Assembly: GCA_017514685.1 (NCBI GenBank)
Contig: JAFWJN010000025.1
Coordinates: forward strand, 1-64,000
Direction of reading: 5' to 3'
DNA: 64,000 bases
Source of the DNA: Clostridia bacterium
GTDB lineage: Bacteria; Bacillota; Clostridia; Christensenellales; CAG-138
In this document: one piece after another, positions 7,438 through 17,500 of the stretch
Layout of the letters: each line of letters opens with the position of its first letter
Numbering within the stretch: the first letter of the stretch is position 1
Notes under the pieces: model-generated
The model's input: only the letters and a program-made list of their open reading frames with translations
What the model was told of the DNA's origin: nothing
The model's database searches: none
Position numbers and translations under genes: made by a program

Positions 7438-8721
7438 ATGGAATACTCCTATGTAAATCCGGAATGGAAACAGAAAAATGAGGAAATGAATCGTAATAAT
7501 AAAAAGAAGAGAAATGGAATCAGAGTCGGGCTGGCGGTACTGCTCAGCTGCGTTGTTATGGCTACGGTGATCGGACTGTTTGCAGGAGTTTTGCTTGCAA
7601 ACCGTTATCTGATCAGCAGAGACATGGAGAAAGCGGCTGCCGTGACCGAAACTGCTCCTACGAGCGCGCCGGCAGCTGTTCAGGAAGAAAACAAGGAAAA
7701 AGACGAGCTGGTTACTCCGAAGGAAATCAAACCGACGGAAGCTTCCGAAGCGGCTTCGAGCAGTGTTTCCCAGTTTGCCTATAACGGTGTATATTCAAGA
7801 GCGCAGATCTGTGAGATCGCGGCACCGAGCGTTGTTGGAATCGATGTCGTAACGCCGGTCTCTTTCTATGGAAGAATTTATGAGAGCGAAGGCAGCGGAA
7901 GCGGCGTAATCCTGACTTCTGACGGTTATATCGCAACCTGCGCTCATGTAGTGGAAGACGCGACAAAAATCACTGTCATTTTAAATGACGACACGGAATA
8001 TGAAGCGAAACTGGTAGGCAAAGACTCAAGAAATGACCTTGCAATCATCAAGATCGAGGCGGCGAATCTGACGGCGGCGGAGATCGGTGACAGTGACATG
8101 CTGACCGTGGGTGAGGATGTAATCGCAATCGGCAATCCGCTTGGAGAACTTCGCGGAACTGCGACCAGCGGTATCATATCTGCGCTGAGACGTCCGGTTA
8201 CAGTTGAAAAAGTGAACATGGAACTGATTCAGACGGATGCAGCGATTTCCCCGGGCAACTCGGGAGGCGGGTTGTTCAACGCCGGCGGAAAGCTGATCGG
8301 AATCGTTAACGCGAAAGCGTCCGGCAATAACGCAGAAGGACTCGGCTTCGCTATTCCGATCAACAACGTGCTGAAAGAGATTAATGACCTGCTGAATTAC
8401 GGATACATCACAGGTAAGGCCTATCTGGGCGTTTATACTCAGAATGTGACACTGAGGAGCGATTACGGATTCTGGCAGTACAGTACGGTCTCTTGCGTAC
8501 AGGTCGGTGATGTCGTTGCCGGAAGCGCAGCGGAAAAAGCAGGGATCAAGAGCGGAGATTTGATTCTGGCCATCAACGATGAACAGGTTTCATCCAACAC
8601 TGTTCTGTCGGATATCATCGCGAGATATAATGCGGGCGATACTGTAACTGTGAAAATTCAGAGAGACGGGCAGACTGTTGAGCTTACAGTTACCTTCGGA
8701 GAATACATCCCTCAGGGATGA
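7438..8721 (+). CDS. HtrA/DegP-like membrane-anchored serine protease
   Basis: 427 residues from the ATG preceded by AAGGAG at 9 bases; the ATG at 7429 overlaps that ribosome site and is rejected. The order is a basic cytoplasmic head (NNKKKRNGIR), one membrane helix (about 30-58), a low-complexity linker, a trypsin-like domain and a C-terminal PDZ domain (about 325-420, AEKAGIKSGDLILAIND). The catalytic triad is intact: H170 in CAHVVEDA, D200 in RNDLAIIKI and S275 in GNSGGG. HtrA proteins degrade misfolded proteins at the outer face of the membrane and often respond to envelope stress. The gene is monocistronic and ends at a shared terminator. Confidence 0.92.
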   Translation: MEYSYVNPEWKQKNEEMNRNNKKKRNGIRVGLAVLLSCVVMATVIGLFAGVLLANRYLISRDMEKAAAVTETAPTSAPAAVQEENKEKDELVTPKEIKPTEASEAASSSVSQFAYNGVYSRAQICEIAAPSVVGIDVVTPVSFYGRIYESEGSGSGVILTSDGYIATCAHVVEDATKITVILNDDTEYEAKLVGKDSRNDLAIIKIEAANLTAAEIGDSDMLTVGEDVIAIGNPLGELRGTATSGIISALRRPVTVEKVNMELIQTDAAISPGNSGGGLFNAGGKLIGIVNAKASGNNAEGLGFAIPINNVLKEINDLLNYGYITGKAYLGVYTQNVTLRSDYGFWQYSTVSCVQVGDVVAGSAAEKAGIKSGDLILAINDEQVSSNTVLSDIIARYNAGDTVTVKIQRDGQTVELTVTFGEYIPQG

Positions 8722-8748
8722 TTATACTGAATAAATAAAATGAAAAAA

Positions 8749-8785
8749 GCGCCGCAGGACCATCATAATCCTGTGGCGCATTGTG
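8749..8785. terminator. Bidirectional terminator
   Basis: 11-base arms GCGCCGCAGGA (8749-8759) and TCCTGTGGCGC (8769-8779). The minus-strand side runs into six T residues, the plus side into TGTGTTTT. It separates htrA from the converging orphan gene. Confidence 0.88.
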
Positions 8786-8794
8786 TTTTACCTT

Positions 8795-9310
8795 CTAGAC
8801 TTTGGAGCGTGGTTTTGTGAGAAAAGGAATTCTATGGACAGTCCCGAACAGACGGCGGCAATAAGGATCTCTCTCTGTGCACTTCAATTCTTTCCGAATT
8901 CCGAAAAAATAACGGAACATCAGCCTTTGACTCCATTTCCAGATATCGTTCGTGTCAATCTCCACAGAACGGCATGCACGTTCCAGAAGCTTTTTCGGAA
9001 TCGCGAATGTGGTAATATGGCGCAGATGCCTCAGTCCCTGCGTACAGAGATATGCATTCAAATGGTATTGAAACTCAAAGGAAAGACAGGCATCCGAGAA
9101 CAGAAACGCTGATCCAAACGTACGCCGGTATGATTCGGACAGCCATTCAGCAACTGCATTGCACACCGCTTTGCTTCCATATGCCTTGACTGCTTCCTGC
9201 CAGGAGGAAGGGTCTTTATACAGCATGATCTGAAAGCCTTCCGGCAGGATCGTTGCGCATCCGGAAAGGATCTGATCGATGTTTTTTTTTATAAAAAGAT
9301 TCTGTTCCAT
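8795..9310 (-). CDS. Hypothetical protein, unrecognised
   Basis: 171 residues with a balanced soluble composition, no signal peptide and no membrane helix. The N-terminal part has helical, charged character (MEQNLFIKKNIDQILSG), the middle is aromatic and histidine-rich (FEFQYHLNAYLCTQGLRHLRHI), and five cysteines are scattered. I do not recognise a family. It starts just downstream of a TATAAT on the same strand (9321-9335 region) with almost no leader and no clear ribosome site, so it may be leaderless. A competing plus-strand frame over the same bases has no ribosome site and shows a worse protein composition. It is a single-gene unit. Confidence 0.5.
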   Translation of the reverse strand: MEQNLFIKKNIDQILSGCATILPEGFQIMLYKDPSSWQEAVKAYGSKAVCNAVAEWLSESYRRTFGSAFLFSDACLSFEFQYHLNAYLCTQGLRHLRHITTFAIPKKLLERACRSVEIDTNDIWKWSQRLMFRYFFGIRKELKCTERDPYCRRLFGTVHRIPFLTKPRSKV

Positions 9311-9402
9311 ACAGGAATTGTATCATTATAGATTATTTTGCGCAACCCGGAAAACGAAGGGACTTCACCGAATCATATCCCGGATCGCAAGTAAAATGCT
9401 GG

Positions 9403-9431
9403 TTGACATTCCGAACCTGGAACGATATAAT
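9403..9431 (+). promoter_or_regulatory. Consensus promoter of the pheST-nadE operon
   Basis: TTGACA (9403-9408) and TATAAT (9426-9431) separated by 17 bases, a perfect match to the vegetative sigma consensus. Strong constitutive initiation fits control by attenuation in the T-box leader that follows. Confidence 0.9.
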
Positions 9432-9439
9432 ATGCTTTG

Positions 9440-9684
9440 CGTTGAAAGTGTTTGGTACCGTCCAAACGCAGCTACAGAGAGCCTTTGCCGTGGCTGGAAG
9501 CGGGGCGCAGGGCATGGACGGGAAGTTTCGGCACCGGAGCATCTTTCAAAAACGATTGTCATTGCAATTGGGAGTAGAAGGCGCAGCCCAGCGTTACGGG
9601 GAAATGAGCGAAAGGCTTAGGCCTTTAACTTGGGTGGTACCGCGGAATATGTTTCGTCCCATGCAGATGCATGGGGCTTTTTTA
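9440..9684 (+). promoter_or_regulatory. T-box riboswitch, phenylalanine type
   Basis: The leader shows the T-box order: an AGAGAGC element (9476-9482) and a GCTGGAAG element in stem I, then the conserved T-box GGGTGGTACCGCGG (9632-9645). The bulge TGGT can pair with a tRNA ending in ACCA. A terminator follows, CCCATGCA (9658-9665) with TGCATGGG and a run of T (9678-9684). Uncharged tRNA-Phe would stabilise the antiterminator and turn on pheST. Candidate UUC specifier triplets lie at 9527-9529 and 9545-9547; folding of stem I would choose between them. Confidence 0.9.
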
Positions 9685-9702
9685 TTATTGTAGGAGGAAA
9701 CT

Positions 9703-10728
9703 ATGGCAATATCGATGGATGAACTGTGGAAACAGTTCTGTGAAAACCTGACAAATGCGGATTCCAGCGAAGCCTTTGAACAGCTTCGTATCCGCTATCT
9801 CGGAAAGAAAGGCGAGATAACAGGCCTTTTGAAGAACATGGGCGCACTGGCTGCCGATCAGCGCCGCGAGTATGGACAGAAAGTCAATGAACTGAAGGAA
9901 AGAACGGAAAAGGCGATTACTGAGAAGGCGATGCAGGCACATGTGAAAGAAGTGGAGCGTAAGATCGCCATGACCCCGAAATTCGATCTGACCCAGCCGC
10001 TGAAACTGGAGGAAGGTTCCTATCATCCGATTACGCTTGTACAGCGTGATTGTGAGAAAATCTTCGCATCCATGGGCTTTACAATCGAGGATTATGATGA
10101 AATCGTCGATGATTATCATTGCTTCGAGGCTCTGAATATCCCGAAGCATCATCCGGCACGCGACATGCAGGATACCTATTATCTGACCAACGGACAACTC
10201 CTGAAAACGCACACATCGGCCGCGCAGAATGCGATCATGCGGAAATACGGCGCGCCGCTGCGCGCAATCTTCCCTGGACGTTGCTTCCGGAATGAAAGTA
10301 CGGATGCCTGCCATGAGAACACCTTCTTTCAGATGGAAGGAATCATGATTGATGAAAACATATCGATTTCCAATCTGATCTATTTCATGAAGACGATGCT
10401 TTCCGAAGTATTTCAGAGAGACATCAAAGTGCGTCTGCGCCCCGGCTTTTTCCCATTTGTTGAACCGGGATTTGAACTGGATATTTCCTGTCTGATCTGC
10501 GGCGGCAAAGGCTGCCCAAGCTGCAAGAACAGCGGCTGGCTGGAACTCTGTCCCTGCGGAATGATTCATCCCAATGTATTGAAAGCAGGGGGAATCGATA
10601 CAGAGAAATACACCGGGTTTGCGTTTGGTCTTGGCCTGACTCGTCTCGCCATGATGAAGTACGGAATCAAGGATATCCGCGATCTGAACAGCGGTAACCT
10701 GAAGTCACTTTCGCAGTTTGTGCAGTAA
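9703..10728 (+). CDS. pheS: Phenylalanine-tRNA ligase alpha subunit
   Basis: 341 residues, the usual length. The N-terminal coiled-coil tRNA-contact arm (LGKKGEITGLLKNMG, then long charged helices to about residue 85) precedes the class II catalytic core. Visible core motifs are HPARDMQDTYY, the motif 2 region CFRNESTDACHENTFFQMEG, the cysteine-rich CLICGGKGCPSCKNSGWLE and motif 3 GFAFGLGLTRLAMMKYGI. With PheT it forms the (alpha-beta)2 enzyme that charges tRNA-Phe in the cytoplasm. AGGAGG lies 9 bases before the ATG, directly after the T-box terminator. It is the first gene of the operon. Confidence 0.97.
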   Translation: MAISMDELWKQFCENLTNADSSEAFEQLRIRYLGKKGEITGLLKNMGALAADQRREYGQKVNELKERTEKAITEKAMQAHVKEVERKIAMTPKFDLTQPLKLEEGSYHPITLVQRDCEKIFASMGFTIEDYDEIVDDYHCFEALNIPKHHPARDMQDTYYLTNGQLLKTHTSAAQNAIMRKYGAPLRAIFPGRCFRNESTDACHENTFFQMEGIMIDENISISNLIYFMKTMLSEVFQRDIKVRLRPGFFPFVEPGFELDISCLICGGKGCPSCKNSGWLELCPCGMIHPNVLKAGGIDTEKYTGFAFGLGLTRLAMMKYGIKDIRDLNSGNLKSLSQFVQ

Positions 10729-10740
10729 GGAGGAATCAGC

Positions 10741-13104
10741 ATGAAAGTTTCAATGAACTGGATTTCCGATTATGTGGATCTTTCCGGACTGGATCTGAAT
10801 GATCTGATCCACCGCTTTACGCTTTCGACTGCGGAGGTAGAGGAAGTTTATGAAATGGGCACCGAGGTGAACGGGATTATCGTCGCCGAAGTGACCAAGG
10901 TTGAACCGCATCCCAATTCGAAAAAACTGCACCTTGTAACACTGAATACAGGAGACCATGAAGAGCACTGCGTGTGCGGAGCACCGAATGTCAGGGAAGG
11001 CATGAAGGTCCCGTTTGCACCTCTGGGCGCGTCCGTTGTTGGAATGACGATCAAAGAAGCGGAGATCGCGGGCGTGGTTTCCTGCGGAATGTGTTGCTCG
11101 GCGCAGGAACTCGGGATCGCCGACAGTTCGACCGGTCTGATGGAACTCCCGGAGGATACTCCGCTTGGAGCGAAAATGACCGATCTGTATGCAATCCGTG
11201 ACACGGTATTCGAAGTGGACAACAAGTCCCTGACCAACCGCCCGGATCTTTGGGGACACTATGGAATCGCCAGAGAGTTTTCTGCAATCGCAAAGAGACC
11301 TCTGAAAGAACTGGACCTGGAAGATCTCACCGTTTATGCTTCTCTTCCGGAAGTACCGGTGGGACGAATCGATCATGAACTGTGCTACCGCTATTCCGCA
11401 TTGAGAATTGACAATGTCAGAAAGTCTGTCAGCCCCGTGAATATGCAGATCCGTCTGTACTATTGCGGGATGAGAGCGATCTCCCTGCTTGCTGACCTTA
11501 CAAACTATATCATGCTGGAACTCGGACAGCCGACACACGCGTTTGATTCCAGAATGATTGAGACGATTCAGGTCGAACGCTTCCCGGAAACGTTCGAGTT
11601 TGAGACTCTGGATGGAACCAAACGTAAGATCGATCCGGAAACGCTCATGATCAAGAGCAACGAGAATCCAGTGGCGATCGCCGGCGTCATGGGCGGATTG
11701 AACAGTGAGATCGTTGCGGATACAGATTCCGTAACGCTGGAATGCGCCACGTTCTCCGCGGTATCGGTTCGTAAGACTTCCACACGTGTAGGACTCAGAA
11801 CAGACGCTTCCATGCGGTATGAGAAGACTCTGGATCCTGAACTGTGCGAACTGGCGGCAAGACGTTTTACAAAACTTCTTTTGACAATCGATCCGGAGGC
11901 GAAGGTCGTTTCCAGATTTACGGACCGTTATGGGTATCATTATGCGCAGGTCGTCCTGAACTTTGACCAGGCGTTTATCGACCGTTACACGGGAATCAAG
12001 ATTTCCGGTGATCAGATCGTGGATACTCTGACGCGTCTCGGTTTTGCAGTGACACGAAAGGAAGACCAGTTCAGTGTGGTAGTTCCGTCATGGCGTGCGA
12101 CCAAGGATGTCACGATCAAGGCGGACGTGGTAGAAGAGATTACGCGTATCTACGGATACGATAATTTCAAGATCGAAACGACCATGAGCGCGCTGTATCC
12201 GGTCCGTCCGCTGCAGGTCAAAGCGGATGAGGCTGCCATCAAGGATACACTCGTCAAGCAGTTCCGTCTGCACGAGGTACATACATATATCTGGTGTGAT
12301 GCGAAAAAACTCGCAGGACTGAATATTCCGCTTCCGAAAAATGTCGCGCTTCTGAACGGAATGAATCCGGACACAACGATCCTGAGAGATTCCATGCAGG
12401 AGACATTGCTCCCGGTATTGAACGAAAACCGTTTCTATGATGCGAACTTCGGCGTCTTTGAAATCGGACGAGTCGTTGCGGGGCAGAAGGAAAACGGCGA
12501 CTGTAATGAGCGCCGCACGCTCGGTATTGCGTTTTTAGCGCATCCGCTCGTTCCTCGCGTGGCATTTGCCGCGTTCCTTGATATGATTTCGGCGACTCTT
12601 GGAAATCTGAGAAGAAAGAAAGTATCTTTCGAGAGGATCGGCACACGGTTTGCATGGCAGCATCCGCAGAATACGGCAGCTGTCGTAATGGACGGGAAAG
12701 TGCTGGGCTATGTGGCTGCAACACATCCGGAAGTTCAGGAAGCGATTGACCGCAGAGCTTTTATCATCACAGCTGAGATTGACCTTGACACATTCGCGGA
12801 AATCAGCGAAAATGAGATTGTGTATGAGGAACCTTCCAAGTTCCCGGGAATTGATATCGATCTTTCCTTCATAGTCGGCCAGGATGCAACGTTCGGTGAT
12901 ATTGAGAAAGAATTCCGGAATCATCCGAATGCGAACCTGAAAAAGATTTCGCTTGTAGATGTTTATGAGGCTGAGATCCGCAGCATAACAATCCGTCTGC
13001 ATTTTGTATCGGCAGTGAAGACGCTGAACAAGCAGGAAGTCCAGAGCTATATCGATGAAGTACTCGCTGAACTCGCAAAGAACAATATTGTATTGAGAGG
13101 TTAA
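10741..13104 (+). CDS. pheT: Phenylalanine-tRNA ligase beta subunit
   Basis: 787 residues, a normal length. The order fits the family: an N-terminal domain MKVSMNWISDYVDL, an EMAP-type tRNA-binding OB fold (about 40-150, with VCGAPNVREGMKVPFAPLGA), the B3/B4 editing domain (about 215-385, NRPDLWGHYGIAREFSA to ATFSAVSVRKTSTRVGLRTDASMRYEK), the B5 domain (about 405-475, ending VVEEITRIYGYDNF), a catalytic-like core, and a C-terminal ferredoxin-fold anticodon-binding domain (about 695-787, EPSKFPGIDIDLSFIV). It binds tRNA and edits mischarged Tyr. It starts 12 bases after pheS with GGAGG upstream. Confidence 0.97.
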   Translation: MKVSMNWISDYVDLSGLDLNDLIHRFTLSTAEVEEVYEMGTEVNGIIVAEVTKVEPHPNSKKLHLVTLNTGDHEEHCVCGAPNVREGMKVPFAPLGASVVGMTIKEAEIAGVVSCGMCCSAQELGIADSSTGLMELPEDTPLGAKMTDLYAIRDTVFEVDNKSLTNRPDLWGHYGIAREFSAIAKRPLKELDLEDLTVYASLPEVPVGRIDHELCYRYSALRIDNVRKSVSPVNMQIRLYYCGMRAISLLADLTNYIMLELGQPTHAFDSRMIETIQVERFPETFEFETLDGTKRKIDPETLMIKSNENPVAIAGVMGGLNSEIVADTDSVTLECATFSAVSVRKTSTRVGLRTDASMRYEKTLDPELCELAARRFTKLLLTIDPEAKVVSRFTDRYGYHYAQVVLNFDQAFIDRYTGIKISGDQIVDTLTRLGFAVTRKEDQFSVVVPSWRATKDVTIKADVVEEITRIYGYDNFKIETTMSALYPVRPLQVKADEAAIKDTLVKQFRLHEVHTYIWCDAKKLAGLNIPLPKNVALLNGMNPDTTILRDSMQETLLPVLNENRFYDANFGVFEIGRVVAGQKENGDCNERRTLGIAFLAHPLVPRVAFAAFLDMISATLGNLRRKKVSFERIGTRFAWQHPQNTAAVVMDGKVLGYVAATHPEVQEAIDRRAFIITAEIDLDTFAEISENEIVYEEPSKFPGIDIDLSFIVGQDATFGDIEKEFRNHPNANLKKISLVDVYEAEIRSITIRLHFVSAVKTLNKQEVQSYIDEVLAELAKNNIVLRG

Positions 13105-13108
13105 GAAC

Positions 13109-13867
13109 ATGGCTTTTGATGTTGAGCAGACAAAACAGGATCTGATTGCCTGGCTGCAGGACTGGTTTGAAAAGAATGGAAAAGGATGCAATGCCGTGAT
13201 CGGCATTTCCGGAGGGAAAGACAGTTCCGTGACTGCCGCGCTTTGCGTTGCGGCTTTGGGAAAAGACCGTGTAATCGGTGTTCTAATGCCGAACGGTGTT
13301 CAGGCGGATATTGATGATGCGAAGCATGTTGTAGCGCATCTCGGAATCAAGCACTTCATTGTCAATATCAAGGACGCATATGAGGGAGCGGTCAATGCTC
13401 TGTTCTTCTCAGGCATTCAGTTTTCGGAACAGGCACGGGTCAACCTGCCGCCGCGAATCAGAATGAGCACGTTGTATGCAATTTCACAGTCCATGAACGG
13501 AAGGGTAATCAATACGTGCAACCTTTCGGAGGACTGGGTCGGCTATTCAACACGTTACGGCGATTCTGTCGGAGATGTCTGCCCGCTGGGAAAACTGACG
13601 GTAACGGAAGTAAAGGAACTCGGAACAGCCTTAGGTCTGCCGGATTCTCTTGTGCACAAGGTCCCGTCAGACGGTCTTTGCGGCAAAACCGATGAGGACA
13701 ATCTCGGCTTTACCTATGCGGTTCTCGACCGCTATATCCGGACCGGAGAAATTGACGATCCTGAAACGAAAAAGAAAATCGATTATAAGCATCGCATCAA
13801 CAAGTTCAAACTGGAACTGATGCAGACTTATAAGACGGGTCTGCCTGAACTGGCGGATGATGAATAA
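13109..13867 (+). CDS. nadE: Ammonia-dependent NAD synthetase
   Basis: 252 residues. The ATP-pyrophosphatase loop GISGGKDSS (about 33-41) and the later NLSEDWVGYSTRYGD and PSDGLCGKTDEDNLGFTY blocks identify NadE, which amidates nicotinic acid adenine dinucleotide to NAD+. There is no N-terminal nitrilase domain, so ammonia rather than glutamine should be the nitrogen donor. The ATG is four bases after the pheT stop with AGAGG upstream, so it is translated in line with pheT and sits under the Phe T-box. A strong terminator follows. Confidence 0.95.
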   Translation: MAFDVEQTKQDLIAWLQDWFEKNGKGCNAVIGISGGKDSSVTAALCVAALGKDRVIGVLMPNGVQADIDDAKHVVAHLGIKHFIVNIKDAYEGAVNALFFSGIQFSEQARVNLPPRIRMSTLYAISQSMNGRVINTCNLSEDWVGYSTRYGDSVGDVCPLGKLTVTEVKELGTALGLPDSLVHKVPSDGLCGKTDEDNLGFTYAVLDRYIRTGEIDDPETKKKIDYKHRINKFKLELMQTYKTGLPELADDE

Positions 13868-13927
13868 ACGGAAAGTGTTCCTGCTGATGCTATAAAGAAA
13901 AGCAAATACGGATTATTAAGATCAACT

Positions 13928-13958
13928 GCCCCGGAGTGAATGGTTCCGGGGCGTTTTT
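13928..13958 (+). terminator. Terminator of the pheST-nadE operon
   Basis: Arms GCCCCGGA (13928-13935) and TCCGGGGC (13945-13952), followed by GTTTTT. Confidence 0.9.
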
Positions 13959-14402
13959 CTATGGTGAGGACATCAGCTGATATGTTTATATTATGGAGCA
14001 CAGGAAGGGGATGCGGCACCTACATAGATACGGAGTAAAAAGCATAACAATAGGGCTGGAAAGGAAGATTGCTTTCAGAGCACACGACGAAATATTTCGT
14101 TCACAGAACGGAAAAATAAAATATAAAAAATATTTATATTATGTTCATATATGGGGGCATAGACGCTCAAAACCACTATGGGTAGTTCATAAATATTTAA
14201 TATTTATATATTTTGCTGATGCTGCCTTCCGCCTCTTTTTTTGTGCTTTTATTCCTAATAAATACTGAAAAACGAATAAATGATCCAGGATAGAAGCTGA
14301 AGCTTAATATAACGATTCAAAGATTTGCAGGACATCATATTATTTAATTCAAATAGCGAAAAGTAAAAAAACAGAAAAAATGTGCACATATTATTAACAA
14401 TC
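13959..14402. other. AT-rich intergenic stretch, no convincing gene
   Basis: About 440 bases clearly richer in A and T than the neighbouring genes, with several AT-only runs near 14110-14215. One open frame of 91 codons (13993-14268) has no ribosome site and an unlikely composition, so I do not call it. I see no recognisable riboswitch. The stretch probably serves as the upstream region of the giant adhesin gene. Confidence 0.6.
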
Positions 14403-14431
14403 TTGACATAATATACAATATGCGTTATTAT
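14403..14431 (+). promoter_or_regulatory. Promoter of the giant adhesin gene
   Basis: TTGACA (14403-14408), 17 bases, TATTAT (14426-14431). The upstream bases are A/T-rich (AAAAAAACAGAAAAAATG), consistent with an UP-like element. A leader of about 155 bases precedes the start codon. Confidence 0.7.
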
Positions 14432-14591
14432 TACTATGATTTAAACTGCGGTTAGGAATAATATATGGAACTAGTTTTGTATAATTAATAATCGCATGTT
14501 CTCTACCGGCATTGCATTCAATGCTTTGCACCACTTTTTTCCTATTATATTTGCAATCAAACGAGGCTATATTGCTTCAAAGGAGGAACAA

Positions 14592-17500
14592 ATGACTGTC
14601 AGATTCACGAAGAGATTGCTATCCATGCTGTGCGCGTTCATCATGGTCTTCAATTGCCTGATGCCGACATCGTTGGCATTCGCAGATGAACCGGAAGAAC
14701 CGCAGCAGGTGGAACAGACTCAGGAAGGGACTGAACAAACACTGCCGGATCAGAATGATCCAGTGGATCCTGTCGGGAATCCCGATAATACAGAACAAAA
14801 CCCATCCGGCGATTCAACCGGACCGGCGGAATCAAATGATGTACCGGCTCCGGAAAATCCGCCTGCTCAGAATTCGGATAATACGTCCGGAGATGAGAAG
14901 GATAAGAGTGGGGAGAACGGTTCTGACAACTTGAATAATCAGGATAACCTGAATTCATCCGATGAAAATCCGGATGCGACAGTTTCCAATGGTACGGGAT
15001 CATCTGGCGATGATATAAAGACAGATGATACGAAAACGGATCCTGAGAAACCGGAAGACGGAGAAGAGGACGAAGCAGAAGCAGAAAAAGCAAAGCGTGC
15101 CAAGCTTACCGCCGGCGTGAAAGAATTCGCTGATGCTTTTGCAAAGCGGCCTTTGAATCTTGTACTTGATCTGACAAAAGAAGTTCTTGATGAGGAGCAG
15201 AATTATCCGGCACTTCAGCCCGGGGGAACGGTAGATCATACCTATAATGTTTCCTATATAGCTCCCGTTTATAAGGATGCAGATGGAAAATCTTTCGCAA
15301 TTTTCGATGCATATGAGAATGTGACGCTGACCCTGACGCTGCCCAAGGGACTGAGCCTTGCAGCTGTGGCGGGTTACAACTTCTCACAAGTTGAAGATGA
15401 AAAAAATGCGATCACAACCTATACGGTAAACCTCGGCAAGGTAGTTCCCGGGGATTATTCCTATGTCCTGACGATCAAAGCGGAAGCAGAAGAAGCTGCG
15501 ACCTACAGTCTTGCAAATGCTTTGGTGCTGACGGCTTCCTTCACTGCGCTTGACCGTTATGACGAGACTCCTGTCACTGTCGGCACGTATAAACTGACAG
15601 CAAAGGCTAGCGTACCCTCAGTAACGGTTGAGGCTGAAGAACCGGATACTCCGGCAGATCCTGATACTCCGGCAGATCCTGATACTCCGGCAGATCCTGA
15701 TACTCCGGCAGATCCTGATACTCCGGCAGATCCTGATACTCCGGCAGATCCGGATACACCGGTAGATCCTGATACTCCTGCAGACCCGGACGCTCCGGCA
15801 GACCCGGACGCTCCGGCAGAACCAGAAATCCCGGAAGATCCGGAAGCAAAAACTACTGCCAAGGCGCCTGCAACAAAAGCGGGTCTTCGCGGTGAATCAG
15901 ATGATGAAGCGTTTAGAGCTGAACTTCAGGCTCATCTGGATGAGATTTTCGCTGAGGGCGGTGAAGCAGCACATCTGACTGAGGTAGATATTACTGGCGG
16001 ACCTACAGGCTCGGTGAAAGCCGGCCAGACGCTGGATTACAATGTTGTAGCATCGTTCTCGAAAATCCCTGTCTTTCAAGGAAGCTACTATTCAGGCAGT
16101 TATACTTTGTTTGACGAATACAATTCTGTTATAGAGTTTACACTTCCGAACGGCCTTGAACTTTCAAGCGTGACAGGCTTCTCGGATGTATCGGCAATTC
16201 AAACAAAGCCTGCTGTCGGAGGAACGACGTATCTGCTGCCGGTTCACATGACATCTTCCGGATCGAAAACTTTCGAGATTTCGGTGTATGTGGACGGTAA
16301 CGGAACCGAGGACGCTATTTCTACCTATGCCGGCCCCTCTGTCCACATGGAAACATCGTTCCAGATTCTGGACAAGCGTAATCCGAATGAATATCTTGAC
16401 TTTGGAGATCCTATTACGCAGGACGAATATGATACCTCTGCTGGTTTCACAACGGTCACAGAAGACGAGTGGGGAATCGTAAAGTCGGTTAAGACACTGC
16501 CGCAGGGTGCTAAGAATCCTACATGGGATCCCGCTGCGAAGACTGCAACCGTCATCTATACAATCGGTGTCGGTCTCAAAAACGGATCGAATGGTCTCAT
16601 CACAGATGCTTCTCAGTACACCAACCGCTTTGGTACCGATCCTGTGACCAGCATGTCTCTTACAGATGTACTTTCTCAGATATGCTCGAACGGAGAAACA
16701 CCAGCTATTCTCTCAGCAAAAATTCAGAAGGGAAGCGGAACAGAGTATAATCTTTCTGATTTGACAGATGGAATCGTTCTATTCGGATCTACTCCGACTG
16801 AGGGACTCACTCTGAACAGAAGCGCTTTCACTGTTCAGACTGACCTGCACGGCGGCAAGACGGATGTTCCGGTCTATACGGAATATACGGTTACGGTTGT
16901 TTATCAGATCACAGACACCATGATCAATCAGTATTATGAAGATCCGGAGTCTTTGAGCCTGAATAATACCGCGACTCTGAGCGATTATACTCTTCAGAAC
17001 GTTGAAGGTACAAAGCCCGGCATGAGCGATGATGCTCCGTGCAGTGTTGTGCTTGGCAATCTTGATCCTGCCGAGATACAGATCTCCAAGAAACTGACTC
17101 TATACACGGGGGCAGACGGCGGAGACTATAACGATAAATACGGACAGATTTCCTATACTCTTTCCCGTACAGATAATGTCGCATTTACTGTATATGAAAG
17201 AAGCGGAGAAGCGCCGAATTATACCTATACACCTATTAAAGACGAAAATAATCAGACCACGTATACCAGTCTGAAGGTGACAGAGGGACAAAAGTATTAT
17301 GTGACCGCAGGCAATAATGTGGCTTATCAGGTAACAGAGAATCTGTCAGATGAACAGGATGCCAAGATGGAGCCTGAGTCGGCACCCAGCCCTTATACGG
17401 CTGTGCCCGGCGATGCATGGACTGCCCAATTCCGGAATAAAGAAACATTCGGTGTTCTGAAAATCAAAAAGGTAGATGCGAACGGAAACGCTCTTGACGG

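Noticed and set aside
13993-14268. A 91-codon frame in the AT-rich stretch before the giant gene
   Set aside because: No ribosome site, no recognisable domain, and it runs through A/T-only tracts.
14496-14591. A longer start for the giant adhesin
   Set aside because: It has no ribosome site and would place 32 extra residues before a clear signal peptide. ATG 14592 follows AGGAGG.
15645-15824. The 18-base tandem repeats as a possible CRISPR array
   Set aside because: The units are contiguous with no spacers and encode DTPADP in frame.
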